The notes under the pieces: generated by a model
Seen by the model: only the letters and a program-made list of their open reading frames with translations
Database searches by the model: none
What the model was told of the DNA's origin: nothing
Shown: positions 43,495 through 53,788 of the stretch, in pieces
Layout: each line of letters starts with the position of its first letter
How positions within the stretch are numbered: the first letter of the stretch is position 1
Program-made: the position numbers and the translations under genes
Assembly: GCA_917880885.1 (NCBI GenBank)
Contig: OU862913.1
Location: forward strand, 42,007,460 to 42,071,459
DNA: 64,000 bases
Direction: 5' to 3'
From: Limnephilus marmoratus
Taxonomy: Eukaryota > Arthropoda > Insecta > Trichoptera > Limnephilidae

Positions 43495-45070
43495 GTATAT
43501 ATATATATATATATATATATAAATATATGTTATGATTAAGGTTTTCACGGGTGTAAGATGTAGAACAATTTTCTCGGTTTACCCGCGTAACGTAGTCCTT
43601 AAAAGGACTTTTTAACTCCTGACGTTTCGGACAGATCACACTATCCATCTTCAGAGGCCTTATGTCTTGAGTTTTTGTCTCAAACTGATAGCTTTCGCAT
43701 GTCTGTTCAATCCAAAAGCTAAAACTTAAGTGAGTGCAAGTCACTTCTTATGTCTAGAACGAAGTACCCGGGTTGCAGGTGATTGATGGTGGAGGGGGTG
43801 GGGGGCGGGTCTGGCAGTGGATACCTGATTGGTTAAGCTAATTGGAGACTCTACTGGTAATTTTGAAAATGCCGTTTTTGGGGGATTTTCATCGATTAAG
43901 ACTTTCCAGGTGTTGGGAATTCTGATTGAGTCATTTCTAGTATTCATATTATTTTTATGTTTATAAATTTCTATTGCTTCGCGATAAATTCTTTTTGGTT
44001 CATTGTATATACTAGCTATTGTTTTTGTATTATTAAAGTCTATTTTATGACCTTCATTAAGGACGTGTTGAACTATGGATGAAGTTAAGCGTTTATTAGT
44101 GACATCTACTTTATGTTCTGCAATTCTACATGATATTTTTCTATTGCAACGTCCGATAATACACCTTTTCACATGCCCCACAAGGTATTTTATAAATACC
44201 ATGTGACTCAAGTGGAATGTGGTCCTTCGGACTTCTTAATAGAGACGAGATTTTATTTTCTGATTTATAAATAGTTTTGATTTTATTGCTTTTGAGGATT
44301 CGACTGATTTTATCTGTCGAGCCTTTGATGAATGGGAGAATTGCTATAGAAAGGGGTTCTTCTTCCGTTTCAGGAATAGTTTTTTTGCGTTTATTTATGG
44401 ATTTGTCTATTAAATATTTTGAGAAGCCGTTTGCTTGAAGAGCACTACTTAGAAGACCTAGTTCTTCATGAATATGGTCTTTGTCCGCTAGTCGTTTTGA
44501 CCGGGTAACTAGGGTATTTATAACAGATGACAACTGAGATGGGTTATGATTCGAGTTGGCGTTTAAGTATCTATTTGTATGTGTCGGTTTACGATATACG
44601 GTATGGCCAAGGCTGCCGTTCTTTTTCATTTTAACTAAAATATCGAGAAATGGGAGACAATCATTTTCTTCGATTTCCATGGTAAATTTAATGTCTTCAT
44701 GGATACTATTTAAATTAATAAGAAAGTTATTTAATTCTTCAATTCCGTGTTGCCAAATAATGAAAGTATCATCCACATAGCGACGCCATAGTGAAGGTTT
44801 CAGAGGGGCGCTCTCTAATGCCTTTAATTCAAAGTACATCATGTAAATATTAGCGATTACCGGGCTGAGGGATGAGCCCATAGGGGCCCCTTGAATTTGT
44901 TTATATATTTGTCCCTCGAATTGAAAATAGGTATTTTTAAGGCAATGTTCCGTCAGAGTGATAAAATCAGTCGGAACGTCGAGTTTCGATTTAATTAACT
45001 CTAATGCTTCATTTATTGGAATTTTTGTGAACAAAGAGACTACATCGAAGCTCACTAAAATGTCACCCTT
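43495..45070 (-). pseudogene. Penelope-like element (left, inverted copy), part distal to the BEL insertion
   Basis: The minus-strand frame encodes the RT core and the GIY-YIG end of a Penelope-like protein, nearly identical to the copy at 52114-53691. It enters from the BEL boundary with GDILVSFDVVSLFTKIPINE, then GAPMGSSLSPVIANIYMMYF, YVDDTFIIW and HTVYRKPTHTN. A one-base insertion near 44160 shifts the frame inside GIY-YIG (YKIPCGACEKVY is in one frame, IGRCNRKISCRIAEHK in the next), so this copy is inactive. The tail extends to an (AT)n run at 43497-43520. The missing N-terminal part continues beyond the BEL at 51684-52040. Confidence 0.88.
43622..43656 (-). ncRNA. Hammerhead ribozyme-like core, left Penelope copy
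   Basis: On the minus strand CTGAAGA (43654-43648) is followed by the hairpin GGATAG-TGTGAT-CTGTCC and then GAAA (43628-43625). This matches CUGANGA, stem II, GAAA. Penelope-like elements are known to carry hammerhead motifs in their terminal regions. Stem II has one weakened pair compared with the right copy. Confidence 0.6.
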
Positions 45071-45338
45071 TGTTGAAAATCGACATGCTAGCGGCATCTG
45101 TTGGTTGGTTGGGTAAGACCGAATTGGAACCTGTTTAACCACGAGTTAAGTGGAATCTATATTTAAAAACATTCGAAATGTCAGACGCTGTTAAAACAAA
45201 AAAACAACTGCTTTTGTTTGGCCCGGTGCATTTTATCACTGTTGAAATACATTTTATAACATGTCACTGTAAATAATAAAAATTGGAGTTTTTTGCAAAA
45301 GAACTTATTATTTTAAAAGGACCCTTACAATTTTAACA
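45071..45338 (+). repeat. 5' LTR of the BEL/Pao element (268 bp)
   Basis: It starts TGTTGAAAATCGACATGC and ends ACCCTTACAATTTTAACA, with canonical TG...CA termini. It contains AATAATAAAAATTGG, a possible polyadenylation region. Confidence 0.95.
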
Positions 45339-45356
45339 TGGTCCTTCGAGCCGGAT
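45339..45356 (+). promoter_or_regulatory. Primer-binding site region of the BEL element
   Basis: TGGTCCTTCGAGCCGGAT begins directly at the LTR edge, as expected of a tRNA primer-binding site that starts TGG. I cannot assign the tRNA by eye. Confidence 0.7.
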
Positions 45357-45787
45357 AGCAATCAGAGTATTGCTAATATAAAATCAAGAACCAGCTGCCA
45401 AAAAACAGATGACCAAAATTACAATTACCAGAATTATAAAGATGAACAAAGGAAGACCATGAATCACCACGAAAATAGATAAGTTTTAAGTGCCTTCCCA
45501 ACCGTATCCATATCCTTTCCACATTTATTCAGGCCTCAATTGTAGTTTATTCAACAAGATTAATCCAATATATCGTATTGTAAAAAAATAAAATCACTAC
45601 CCACGTAAAGATTTTATGCAACTCATGATTCTCAATTAATGATTGAACAATAGGTTCTCAATTAATAATTGCTAGGAATATTGTCGTTGTTGTTTTTTCA
45701 GGCAGGTAGCTTCTCAAATAAATAAATACGCATTGTCGGAACACATTTTATCGGGGATTAAGCTACAAAAAGGTATTTGTACCCAAA

Positions 45788-46696
45788 ATGGATCAGATCA
45801 AATCGTTAATAGCCAAGAGAGGCGTGATTAAAGGAAAATTAACGCGTTTCATGAATTCCATAAACTCTTTATCAGCGAATGAAATTAAACTGAGGTACGA
45901 CCAAATTAAGCCATTATTAGATCAATTCGAATCTATACAAGACGAAATTGAAATTTTATCGGATGAGGAACGGGAAAATTCTATTCAGCGTGAGACATTC
46001 GAAAATCAATATTTTTCAGTATTGGCAACTGCCAAGGAGGCGATTGATTCAATCAGCCAGGGTAGGGTCGAGATCAAACTTTTAACTCTTCAATTGAGAG
46101 AGTTCGATGGAAATCAAAAAGATTGGGTTAATTTCGTTGAAACCTTTAAAACGTTGGTTCATAATAACGGTTCATTGAGCAACGTTCAAAAATTCTTTTA
46201 CTTGCAATCTACACTGAAAGGGAACGCATTGAAAATAATTGCTAATCTAGAAGTTTCGGAATTAAACTACCTATCGGCTTGGGAATTGTTGCACGACAGA
46301 TTTGCGAATCTCAGGGCTACCGTACATAAACATATACAAACTCTATTTCAATTAAAAGATATGAAACATGAAGAGCCTGTAGCATTAAGGTATTTAATTG
46401 ATGAAACCAATGTAAACTTAAAGGCTTTACAAAACATCGGAGTCAAAGTAGATCAATGGGATCCTTTGATTATTTACATAATTTCAAATAAATTGGATAT
46501 AGCTACCCGGAAAAATTGGGAACAATATACATTGCAAGGTGAATTACCTACATTAAAGGAATTCATAAAATGTTTATCTGCTAGGGCGCAAGTATTGGAG
46601 CTCATGAATGCTTCAGAGACAAAATCTTCTAACCTACATAAAACGCAAATAGACAACAATAATAACAAAAAGATTCATCGGTATTCTTGGCAATAA
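45788..46696 (+). CDS. BEL/Pao Gag (DUF1759-type)
   Basis: This is the structural protein that assembles the retrotransposon particle in the cytoplasm. ATG 45788 gives 302 residues. The N-terminal third is a coiled-coil-like Lys/Glu-rich segment (IQDEIEILSDEERENS). The centre carries the pattern typical of BEL Gag: LREFDGNQKDWVNFVETFKT, then FYLQSTLKGNALKII and YLSAWELLHDRFAN. The C-terminus is Asn/Lys-rich and stops at 46694-46696. Zinc knuckles are not in this frame but open the next one, which overlaps in the -1 frame. No damage is visible within the frame. Confidence 0.9.
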   Translation: MDQIKSLIAKRGVIKGKLTRFMNSINSLSANEIKLRYDQIKPLLDQFESIQDEIEILSDEERENSIQRETFENQYFSVLATAKEAIDSISQGRVEIKLLTLQLREFDGNQKDWVNFVETFKTLVHNNGSLSNVQKFFYLQSTLKGNALKIIANLEVSELNYLSAWELLHDRFANLRATVHKHIQTLFQLKDMKHEEPVALRYLIDETNVNLKALQNIGVKVDQWDPLIIYIISNKLDIATRKNWEQYTLQGELPTLKEFIKCLSARAQVLELMNASETKSSNLHKTQIDNNNNKKIHRYSWQ

Positions 46697-49600
46697 AAGC
46701 AAACAATTGTATTTATTGTAATGATAAAGGTCATCAAATTTATTTTTGCAAAAAAATTCTAAAATTAAAATTACAGGATAGGATTGATGCTACGAAATCA
46801 ATCCGGGCATGTTTTAAATGTTTGAGGTTGGGTCATCAAGCACAGAAATGCAAGACAAACCTGACCTGCAAAATTTGTGGCAAGTATAGCCACAATACTC
46901 TACTACACAAGGAGGTACCTCCGCCGGAGACCTCAAATATGGATGCTAATAACGAGGTTATAGTATCGAATTTTTCTGCATCAGAGAAGGCAGAAAAAAT
47001 AATATTATTGTCAACCGCCAACATAGGAGTTGTGGGGGCTAACAATAAAATTTTTAAGGCTCGCGCCCTGATTGATTCTGGCGCGCAGAGTAATTTTATG
47101 AGAGCTGAATTTGCTAATAAATTAAATTTACCATGTGAATGGATAAACAAACCCGTGTCTGGGATCCATAATAATATCACACACATAAAAAGGAGAATTT
47201 CAGTGGAAATGACTTCGCTTAATACTGATTATAAATGCGAAATATCATGTCTGATTTTACAGGAAATTACAACCAATTTACCACAAGTGACAATGGCGAA
47301 AAAAGAGTTCAAACTACCACCAGGACTGGAGCTGGCAGACCCGAACTTCAATATAGCAGCACCCATCGACATCCTGTTGGGCGCGGAGAGCTTCTGGGAA
47401 ATGCTAAGCAACGATAGATTGAAACTCGAGTCAGGACCAACGCTTCAACGTACCCAACTAGGATGGATTGTGTCCGGTCCGATAAACGTGTACCCCAAAC
47501 AAAGGCCTGTATCAGATTTTTGCAGTTTATCTATAAATAAGTTGAGTCATCAAATAGAAAAATTTTGGAAATTGGAAGAGATTAATTCCACTAAAATTCA
47601 AACTCAAGAAGAAAAGGCTTGCGAAGCCAGTTTTGTTAGTACTCATACTAGAGAAGATGACGGTAGATATGTAGTAAGTTTACCGCGTCGGGCATGCATT
47701 GATCAGTTGGGAAACTCATTGCTCACTGCCGAAAAGAGATTTAAAAATATGGAAAGAAAATTTGTGTCACATCCCGAGTTGAAGACAGAATATGTAAAAT
47801 TCATGCGTGAATATGAAGAATTGGGACACATGGAGGTGTGTGACCAGTCAAAAGGGGATCGTGACTCCTATTTTTTACCGCATCACGCTGTAGTGAAAGA
47901 ATCCAGCACTACTACTAAAGTGAGGGTCGTTTTTGACGGCTCCGCCAAAACCTCAAATGGAATTTCCCTCAATGAAGCCTTGATGACAGGACCTGTTATA
48001 CAAAAGGATCTATATAACCAACTATTGCACTTCAGGAAGCATCAAGTAGTCATGACTGCCGACATCGAGAAGATGTACCGCCAGATTAACATGTGTGAAG
48101 ATGACCTTGACCTGCAGAAGATAGTATGGCGCGAGTCGCCACAGGATGTGCTCAAGCATTATCGTCTGAAGACCGTGACTTATGGGCTGGCACCTTCCTC
48201 CTTCTTGGCCACAAGATGCTTAAAGCAAATTGGTATGGATAATAATTTAATTTTTCCTAGAGCTAGTCAGGTCATAGAAAATGACTTCTATATGGATGAC
48301 TTGTTAACGGGAGCAGATGAGCTGGAATCCTGTATGAAGTTAAAAGAAGAATTAATCAGCATCTTGTCATCTGCGGGGATGACGTTGAGGAAATGGAGGT
48401 CGAATGCCTTGGAATTGTCAGCCGAGTCGGGCCAAGCTAAGTGTGCCGAATCAGGCAACTCCGACAAAATTATTACTGACAATCCAAAGACTGAGAAAAT
48501 ATTAGGATTAATATGGAACAATGAATCTGATTACTTTTCTTATGTAATAATGAAGCCAGGTCCAACCGAGAGCAAACGAGAGATATTGTCTTGCATCACA
48601 TCAACCTTCGATCCATTGGGACTCCTAGGACCGATAATAGTCATAGCCAAATTGATAATGCAAAGGCTGTGGCAGTCCAAGGCAGCGTGGGATGATCAAT
48701 TACCAAATGAAATATTAGCACCCTGGAGGACCTACCTGCAAGATTTAATTCAGCTAAATGTGTTGAAAATACCAAGAAAAATTATTAGCAAGCAAGCAAA
48801 AGAGCTACAGCTACACGGTTTTTGCGATTCGTCTGAGAAGGCTTTCGGAGCCTGTATTTATATGGTGTCAATGGACCACAGCGGTAAGTGGCATTCACAT
48901 TTAATAACATCCAAATCAAGGGTAGCACCATTGAAGTGTATTTCACTGCCTAAGTTGGAGCTGTGTAGTGCTGTACTACTGGCGAAATTAATGAAGACTA
49001 TAAAACAAGCACTAAATATAATGGAGATCAACACATATTATTGGTGTGACTCTACGATAGCGCTGTATTGGCTGAAAGGTCAACCTACTCGTTGGAGCAC
49101 CTTCGTGGCCAATCGAGTAGCCGAAATACAAGAACTGAGTGATCCAGATCAATGGAGACACGTATCATCATCCGACAATGCAGCAGATATACTTTCAAGA
49201 GGAACTACTGCAGATAAATTGATAAATTCTACAATATGGTGGAATGGACCAAGTTGGTTGACTGGCGGAGTCAACGATTGGCCTACATCGAACATTTCCT
49301 GTTCAAACCCTCCGGAGCTCAAGAGCAAAAATATTCTATTATCTACAGATATTCAAGAATGGGAAATATTTGGAAAATTTTCCTCATTTATCAAATTGAA
49401 AAGGGTTACAGCATATGTGCTGCGGTTTGTAAATAACTGCAGAAATATTAAAAGTAAAATTTCGGGTAATTTAAGTGTAGCTGAACTAGAAGCAAGTTTG
49501 AATTGTATACTGAAATCAGCTCAGGCACATGCCTTTCAAAAGGAGTTGAAGACATTAAAAAACCAGGGAAACGTCAACAAAAATAGTAACTTAAAATCTC

Positions 49601-50913
49601 TTCATCCTTTTTTACGTGATGGTCTTATATATGTGAGCGGTAGACTAAATTTAGCTACACACCTATCGTACCAACAAAGACATCCAATTATATTGCCAGC
49701 TAAACATAAGCTGACCGAATTGATTATACGTCACTATCACTATGTAAACTTGCACGCAGGACCTCAAGCCCTATTAGCTGAAATAAGATTAAAGTTTTGG
49801 CCTATTTTTGGGAAAAATACTGTTAAAAAAATATTACATAAGTGTATTGTGTGTTTTAGGTGTCATCCTCGTACTGGTAACCAAATCATGGGCAACTTAC
49901 CGAGCGAAAGAATCACACCGAGCCGACCGTTCGCTGTCACGGGGGTCGATTTTGCCGGACCGATTCCAAGCAAAAGTGGGCCACTGAGGAAGGCTCCACT
50001 CGTGAAATCGTATTTATGTATTTTTGTCTGTTTTTCCACAAAAGCGGTTCACTTGGAATTAGTTTCGGATTTATCTAGCAATGCTTTCTTGAACAGTTTA
50101 AAGAGGTTTATATCCCGTAGGGGAGAACCTGATAAGATCTTTTCCGACAACGCTAGCAACTTTCGGGGAGCCTGTAACAGGCTCAAGGAGCTGTATATCA
50201 GCTTGAGGGAAAACAACGACAAAATTCAAAATTATTTAGCCAACAGAGGTATTGAGTGGAGGTTCATAACCCCTCGAGCCCCTAGTCAGGGAGGACTGTG
50301 GGAAGCTGCGGTCAAGTCAGCAAAGTTTCATTTGTATAGAGTCACTAATAATTCTGCTTTAACTTTTGAACTTTTGTATACCTTAATTTGTCAGATTGAG
50401 GCCTGTCTAAATTCCCGTCCATTGACTTCCTTGTCTGATGACATCCACGATTACCAACCCCTCACCCCAAACCATTTCCTCATAGGCACTAAATCCTCTA
50501 TCATTCCTGAGAGAGATGTCCGAGCCATACCAGACAACAGGCTGACCCAATATCAGAGAATCCATGCGCTAACGTTATCCTTTTGGTCTAGATGGAAACG
50601 AGAGTACTTGATGGAACTACAAAAAAGGACTAAATGGCAAACCAGTAATCAACGGGCACTGCAAAAGGATGATCTGGTTATTCTGAAGGAAGATAATTCA
50701 CCTCCACCATTATGGAAAATGGCGCGAGTCATATCTACACATCCCGGCGCGGATGGTGTAGTACGAGTGGTTACCCTGAAAACCCCTCAAGGAATCTTTG
50801 TCAGGCCTATCACAAAGATATGTCTGATGCCTCTGGATCCGGAAGCTGAACCTGTAACGGACGCCCCGGACCCTTCCATCAGTTCGGACACCCCGGACGG
50901 CCATGATGAATAA
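46687..50913 (+). CDS. BEL/Pao Pol polyprotein (zinc knuckles, protease, RT, RNase H, integrase)
   Basis: The frame opens at 46666 after a TAA and has no ATG at its head, so expression probably needs a -1 shift from gag; a one-base mutation is the alternative. Domains, counted from 46687: zinc knuckles CIYCNDKGHQIYFC (about 8-21), CFKCLRLGHQAQKC (about 40) and CKICGKYSHNTLLH (about 62); aspartic protease ALIDSGAQSNFM (about 127); RT with VRVVFDGSAKTSNGISLNEA, MTADIEKMYRQI and catalytic FYMDDLLTGAD (about 534); RNase H LHGFCDSSEKAFGACIY (about 710); and an integrase HHCC region ending CIVCFRC (about 1052), with GVDFAGP (about 1087), FSDNASNF (about 1151) and SQGGLWEAAVKSAK (about 1200) supplying the D, D and E. 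The length is normal for BEL/Pao. The frame is intact throughout, and with the matching LTRs this suggests an active or very recently active copy. Confidence 0.95.
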   Translation: MAIKANNCIYCNDKGHQIYFCKKILKLKLQDRIDATKSIRACFKCLRLGHQAQKCKTNLTCKICGKYSHNTLLHKEVPPPETSNMDANNEVIVSNFSASEKAEKIILLSTANIGVVGANNKIFKARALIDSGAQSNFMRAEFANKLNLPCEWINKPVSGIHNNITHIKRRISVEMTSLNTDYKCEISCLILQEITTNLPQVTMAKKEFKLPPGLELADPNFNIAAPIDILLGAESFWEMLSNDRLKLESGPTLQRTQLGWIVSGPINVYPKQRPVSDFCSLSINKLSHQIEKFWKLEEINSTKIQTQEEKACEASFVSTHTREDDGRYVVSLPRRACIDQLGNSLLTAEKRFKNMERKFVSHPELKTEYVKFMREYEELGHMEVCDQSKGDRDSYFLPHHAVVKESSTTTKVRVVFDGSAKTSNGISLNEALMTGPVIQKDLYNQLLHFRKHQVVMTADIEKMYRQINMCEDDLDLQKIVWRESPQDVLKHYRLKTVTYGLAPSSFLATRCLKQIGMDNNLIFPRASQVIENDFYMDDLLTGADELESCMKLKEELISILSSAGMTLRKWRSNALELSAESGQAKCAESGNSDKIITDNPKTEKILGLIWNNESDYFSYVIMKPGPTESKREILSCITSTFDPLGLLGPIIVIAKLIMQRLWQSKAAWDDQLPNEILAPWRTYLQDLIQLNVLKIPRKIISKQAKELQLHGFCDSSEKAFGACIYMVSMDHSGKWHSHLITSKSRVAPLKCISLPKLELCSAVLLAKLMKTIKQALNIMEINTYYWCDSTIALYWLKGQPTRWSTFVANRVAEIQELSDPDQWRHVSSSDNAADILSRGTTADKLINSTIWWNGPSWLTGGVNDWPTSNISCSNPPELKSKNILLSTDIQEWEIFGKFSSFIKLKRVTAYVLRFVNNCRNIKSKISGNLSVAELEASLNCILKSAQAHAFQKELKTLKNQGNVNKNSNLKSLHPFLRDGLIYVSGRLNLATHLSYQQRHPIILPAKHKLTELIIRHYHYVNLHAGPQALLAEIRLKFWPIFGKNTVKKILHKCIVCFRCHPRTGNQIMGNLPSERITPSRPFAVTGVDFAGPIPSKSGPLRKAPLVKSYLCIFVCFSTKAVHLELVSDLSSNAFLNSLKRFISRRGEPDKIFSDNASNFRGACNRLKELYISLRENNDKIQNYLANRGIEWRFITPRAPSQGGLWEAAVKSAKFHLYRVTNNSALTFELLYTLICQIEACLNSRPLTSLSDDIHDYQPLTPNHFLIGTKSSIIPERDVRAIPDNRLTQYQRIHALTLSFWSRWKREYLMELQKRTKWQTSNQRALQKDDLVILKEDNSPPPLWKMARVISTHPGADGVVRVVTLKTPQGIFVRPITKICLMPLDPEAEPVTDAPDPSISSDTPDGHDE

Positions 50914-51413
50914 ATTCAAAGAAAAAAATCTTTTTTAGGGTGAAGATATTAAAAAAAGACCCTTTAAAGGTACCAAACTCAGGAACAACATGACGACCTA
51001 TTAATTGATGATTTGATTATGCACGCCGCACTGTGGTGCTTATATCGAGGACTGCACCTGGAGAAGATCAAAACCAATGGACTTTAAAAAAAAGACAATT
51101 GTGTTGTGTTGGGTTGGGTTCTTTTATAATATTATTTTGTGTTGGATTGTATTCTATTATAATATCATTTTGTGTTGAGTTATTATTTAAATAATAGTAT
51201 AATACTCAGTGTAGGATTATAGTTTTGAAAAATAAGTTTTTGGCTGCTAATTTATAATAGGTAAAACTATTTGTTAGTATTTAGATTTAGGAAATTTGTT
51301 TTTTTTTTTTTTTTTTTGCCTTGGTTGTCTTCCCCTGTTTTTTTTTTGTTATGTTTTTTGAAGGATTCATGAATCAATAAAGATGATTCACGAACCCCGG
51401 GGGGGGGGGACTA
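50914..51413 (+). other. BEL 3' untranslated region with G11 tract
   Basis: AT-rich noncoding sequence. An uninterrupted G11 at 51399-51409, four bases before the 3' LTR, occupies the place of the polypurine tract that primes plus-strand synthesis. It is G-only rather than the usual mixed A/G run. Confidence 0.7.
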
Positions 51414-51683
51414 TGTTGAAAATCGACATGCTAGCGGCATCTGTTGGTTGGTTGGGTAAGACCGAATTGGAACCTGTTTAACCACGAGTTAAGTGGAATC
51501 TATATTTAAAAACATTCGAAATGTCAGACGCTGTTAAAACAAAAAAAAACAACTGCTTTTGTTTGGCCCGGTGCATTTTATCACTGTTGAAATACATTTT
51601 ATAACATGTCACTGTAAATAATAAAAATTGGAGTTTTTTGCAAAAGAACTTATTATTTTAAAAGGACCCTTACAATTTTAACA
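51414..51683 (+). repeat. 3' LTR of the BEL/Pao element (270 bp)
   Basis: It is identical by eye to the 5' LTR except that an A7 run near the middle is A9 here. It is followed directly by CCCTT, the target duplication. Confidence 0.95.
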
Positions 51684-52040
51684 CCCTTGTTTAAAGTTAT
51701 ATTAGAAATTGTTGAAATAAAATGCTCAGCATTACGCACGTAAGAATCCGCTTTCTCAACAAAAGGCTGAAAGCGTTGGGCAAGAAATTTTGCTAATATT
51801 TGGGTGGGCGAACCACACGAGCTAACAATAGGCCTGAGAGGCGCGTTGGGTTTGTGAATCTTAGGAAGACCATACATTTTTGGACAACGTGATGACTTTT
51901 CTCTAGGGATAAGCATCTTCTTGAGATCATCACCGAGTTTAGAGGACATGATTTTACTTTTTGTTGTTTTTTCTAGATATGTAGTGGGGTCGTTTTTATT
52001 AATTTTGTAAACGGTATCAAGTTCATCAACGGGAAATTTT
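51684..52040 (-). pseudogene. Penelope-like element (left, inverted copy), N-terminal part
   Basis: The minus-strand frame contains MSSKLGDDLKKMLIPREK, then MYGLPKIHKPNAPLRPIVSS and AEHFISTISNITLNKG, cut by the BEL insertion exactly where the distal part resumes with GDILVSFD. The sequence upstream of the MSSKL block reaches the head-to-head junction at about 52040 and extends slightly further 5' than the right copy. It is still 5'-truncated relative to a full Penelope ORF. Confidence 0.88.
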
Positions 52041-52113
52041 ACTTGATCCCGTTTACAAAATTAATAAAAACGATCCCACTACATATCTAGAAAAAACAAC
52101 AAAAAGTAAAATC

Positions 52114-53691
52114 ATGTCCTCTAAACTCGGTGATGATCTCAAGAAGATGCTTATCCCTAGAGAAAAGTCATCACGTTGTCCAAAAATGTATGGTCTTCCT
52201 AAGATTCACAAACCCAACGCGCCTCTCAGGCCTATTGTTAGCTCGTGTGGTTCGCCCACCCAAATATTAGCAAAATTTCTTGCCCAACGCTTTCAGCCTT
52301 TTGTTGAGAAAGCAGATTCTTACGTGCGCAATGCTGAGCATTTTATTTCAACAATTTCTAATATAACTTTAAACAAGGGTGACATTTTAGTGAGCTTCGA
52401 TGTAGTCTCTTTGTTCACAAAAATTCCAATAAATGAAGCATTAGAGTTAATTAAATCGAAACTCGACGTTCCGACTGATTTTATCACTCTGACGGAACAT
52501 TGCCTTAAAAATACCTATTTTCAATTCGAGGGACAAATATATAAACAAATTCAAGGGGCCCCTATGGGCTCATCCCTCAGCCCGGTAATCGCTAATATTT
52601 ACATGATGTACTTTGAATTAAAGGCATTAGAGAGCGCCCCTCTGAAACCTTCACTATGGCGTCACTATGTGGATGATACCTTCATTATTTGGCAACACGG
52701 AATTGAAGAATTAAATAACTTTCTTATTCATTTAAATAGTATCCATGAAGACATTAAATTTACCATGGAAATCGAAGAAAATGATTGTCTCCCATTTCTC
52801 GATATTTTAGTTAAAAAGAAAAAGAACGGCAGCCTTGGCCATACCGTATATCGTAAACCGACACATACAAATAGATACTTAAACGCCAACTCGAATCATA
52901 ACCCATCTCAGTTGTCATCTGTTATAAATACCCTAGTTACCCGGTCAAAACGACTAGCGGACAAAGACCATATTCATGAAGAACTAGGTCTTCTAAGTAG
53001 TGCTCTTCAAGCAAACGGCTTCTCAAAATATTTAATAGACAAATCCATAAATAAACGCAAAAAAACTATTCCTGAAACGGAAGAAGAACCCCTTTCTATA
53101 GCAATTCTCCCATTCATCAAAGGCTCGACAGATAAAATCAGTCGAATCCTCAAAAGCAATAAAATCAAAACTATTTATAAATCAGAAAATAAAATCTCTT
53201 CTCTATTAAGAAGTCCGAAGGACCACATTCCACTTGAGTCACATGGTATTTATAAAATACCTTGTGGGGCATGTGAAAAGGTGTATATCGGACGTTGCAA
53301 TAGAAAAATATCATGTAGAATTGCAGAACATAAAGTAGATGTCACTAATAAACGCTTAACTTCATCCATAGTTCAACACGTCCTTAATGAAGGTCATAAA
53401 ATAGACTTTAATAATACAAAAACAATAGCTAGTATATACAATGAACCAAAAAGAATTTATCGCGAAGCAATAGAAATTTATAAACATAAAAATAATATGA
53501 ATACTAGAAATGACTCAATCAGAATTCCCAACACCTGGAAAGTCTTAATCGATGAAAATCCCCCAAAAACGGCATTTTCAAAATTACCAGTAGAGTCTCC
53601 AATTAGCTTAACCAATCAGGTATCCACTGCCAGACCCGCCCCCCACCCCCCTCCACCATCAATCACCTGCAACCTGGGTACTTCGTTCTAG
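52114..53691 (+). CDS. Penelope-like reverse transcriptase with GIY-YIG endonuclease, 5'-truncated
   Basis: Penelope-like proteins join a telomerase-related RT to a GIY-YIG nuclease that nicks the target. The 525-codon frame has MYGLPKIHKPNAPLRPIVSS (about 28), ILVSFDVVSLFTKIPINEAL (about 92), GAPMGSSLSPVIANIYMMYF (about 148), catalytic YVDDTFIIW (about 185) and HTVYRKPTHTNRYL (about 250). The endonuclease has GIYKIPC (about 379) and VYIGRC (about 389), with an Arg and the IAEHK segment downstream. Full-length relatives are longer at the N-terminus, so this copy is truncated. The ATG is internal to the ancestral frame; the frame is open upstream to the junction. In contrast to the left copy, GIY-YIG is intact here. 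It ends with a proline-rich tail and is followed by the ribozyme-like core. Confidence 0.9.
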   Translation: MSSKLGDDLKKMLIPREKSSRCPKMYGLPKIHKPNAPLRPIVSSCGSPTQILAKFLAQRFQPFVEKADSYVRNAEHFISTISNITLNKGDILVSFDVVSLFTKIPINEALELIKSKLDVPTDFITLTEHCLKNTYFQFEGQIYKQIQGAPMGSSLSPVIANIYMMYFELKALESAPLKPSLWRHYVDDTFIIWQHGIEELNNFLIHLNSIHEDIKFTMEIEENDCLPFLDILVKKKKNGSLGHTVYRKPTHTNRYLNANSNHNPSQLSSVINTLVTRSKRLADKDHIHEELGLLSSALQANGFSKYLIDKSINKRKKTIPETEEEPLSIAILPFIKGSTDKISRILKSNKIKTIYKSENKISSLLRSPKDHIPLESHGIYKIPCGACEKVYIGRCNRKISCRIAEHKVDVTNKRLTSSIVQHVLNEGHKIDFNNTKTIASIYNEPKRIYREAIEIYKHKNNMNTRNDSIRIPNTWKVLIDENPPKTAFSKLPVESPISLTNQVSTARPAPHPPPPSITCNLGTSF

Positions 53692-53788
53692 ACATAAGAA
53701 GTGACTTGCACTCACTTAAGTTTTAGCTTTTGGATTGAACAGACATGCGAAAGCTATCAGTTTGAGACAAAAACTCAAGACATAAGGC

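Larger units (their letters stand above)
45071..51683 (+). mobile_element. BEL/Pao LTR retrotransposon, complete and young
   Basis: The element has two LTRs, a primer-binding region, gag, a 1,408-codon pol and a G-rich tract before the 3' LTR. CCCTT immediately precedes the 5' LTR and immediately follows the 3' LTR, giving a 5-bp target duplication. By eye the LTRs differ only in the length of one A-run, implying very recent insertion. It disrupts the RT of the left Penelope copy. No envelope gene is seen. Confidence 0.95.

Noticed and set aside
43388..43744. 118-codon minus-strand frame
   Set aside because: It is the translated 3' untranslated tail of the Penelope copy plus a duplicated repeat; the equivalent frame on the right copy diverges at the AT run.
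46660..46675. Canonical -1 slippery heptamer between gag and pol
   Set aside because: The candidate CAAAAAG does not satisfy the X XXY YYZ rule because its first base differs, so it is not annotated as a frameshift signal, only flagged.
49236..49436. Small frames on either strand within the BEL pol (46836-47186 -, 48288-48521 -, 49236-49436 +, 50710-50919 -)
   Set aside because: They are shadows of the long intact pol frame.
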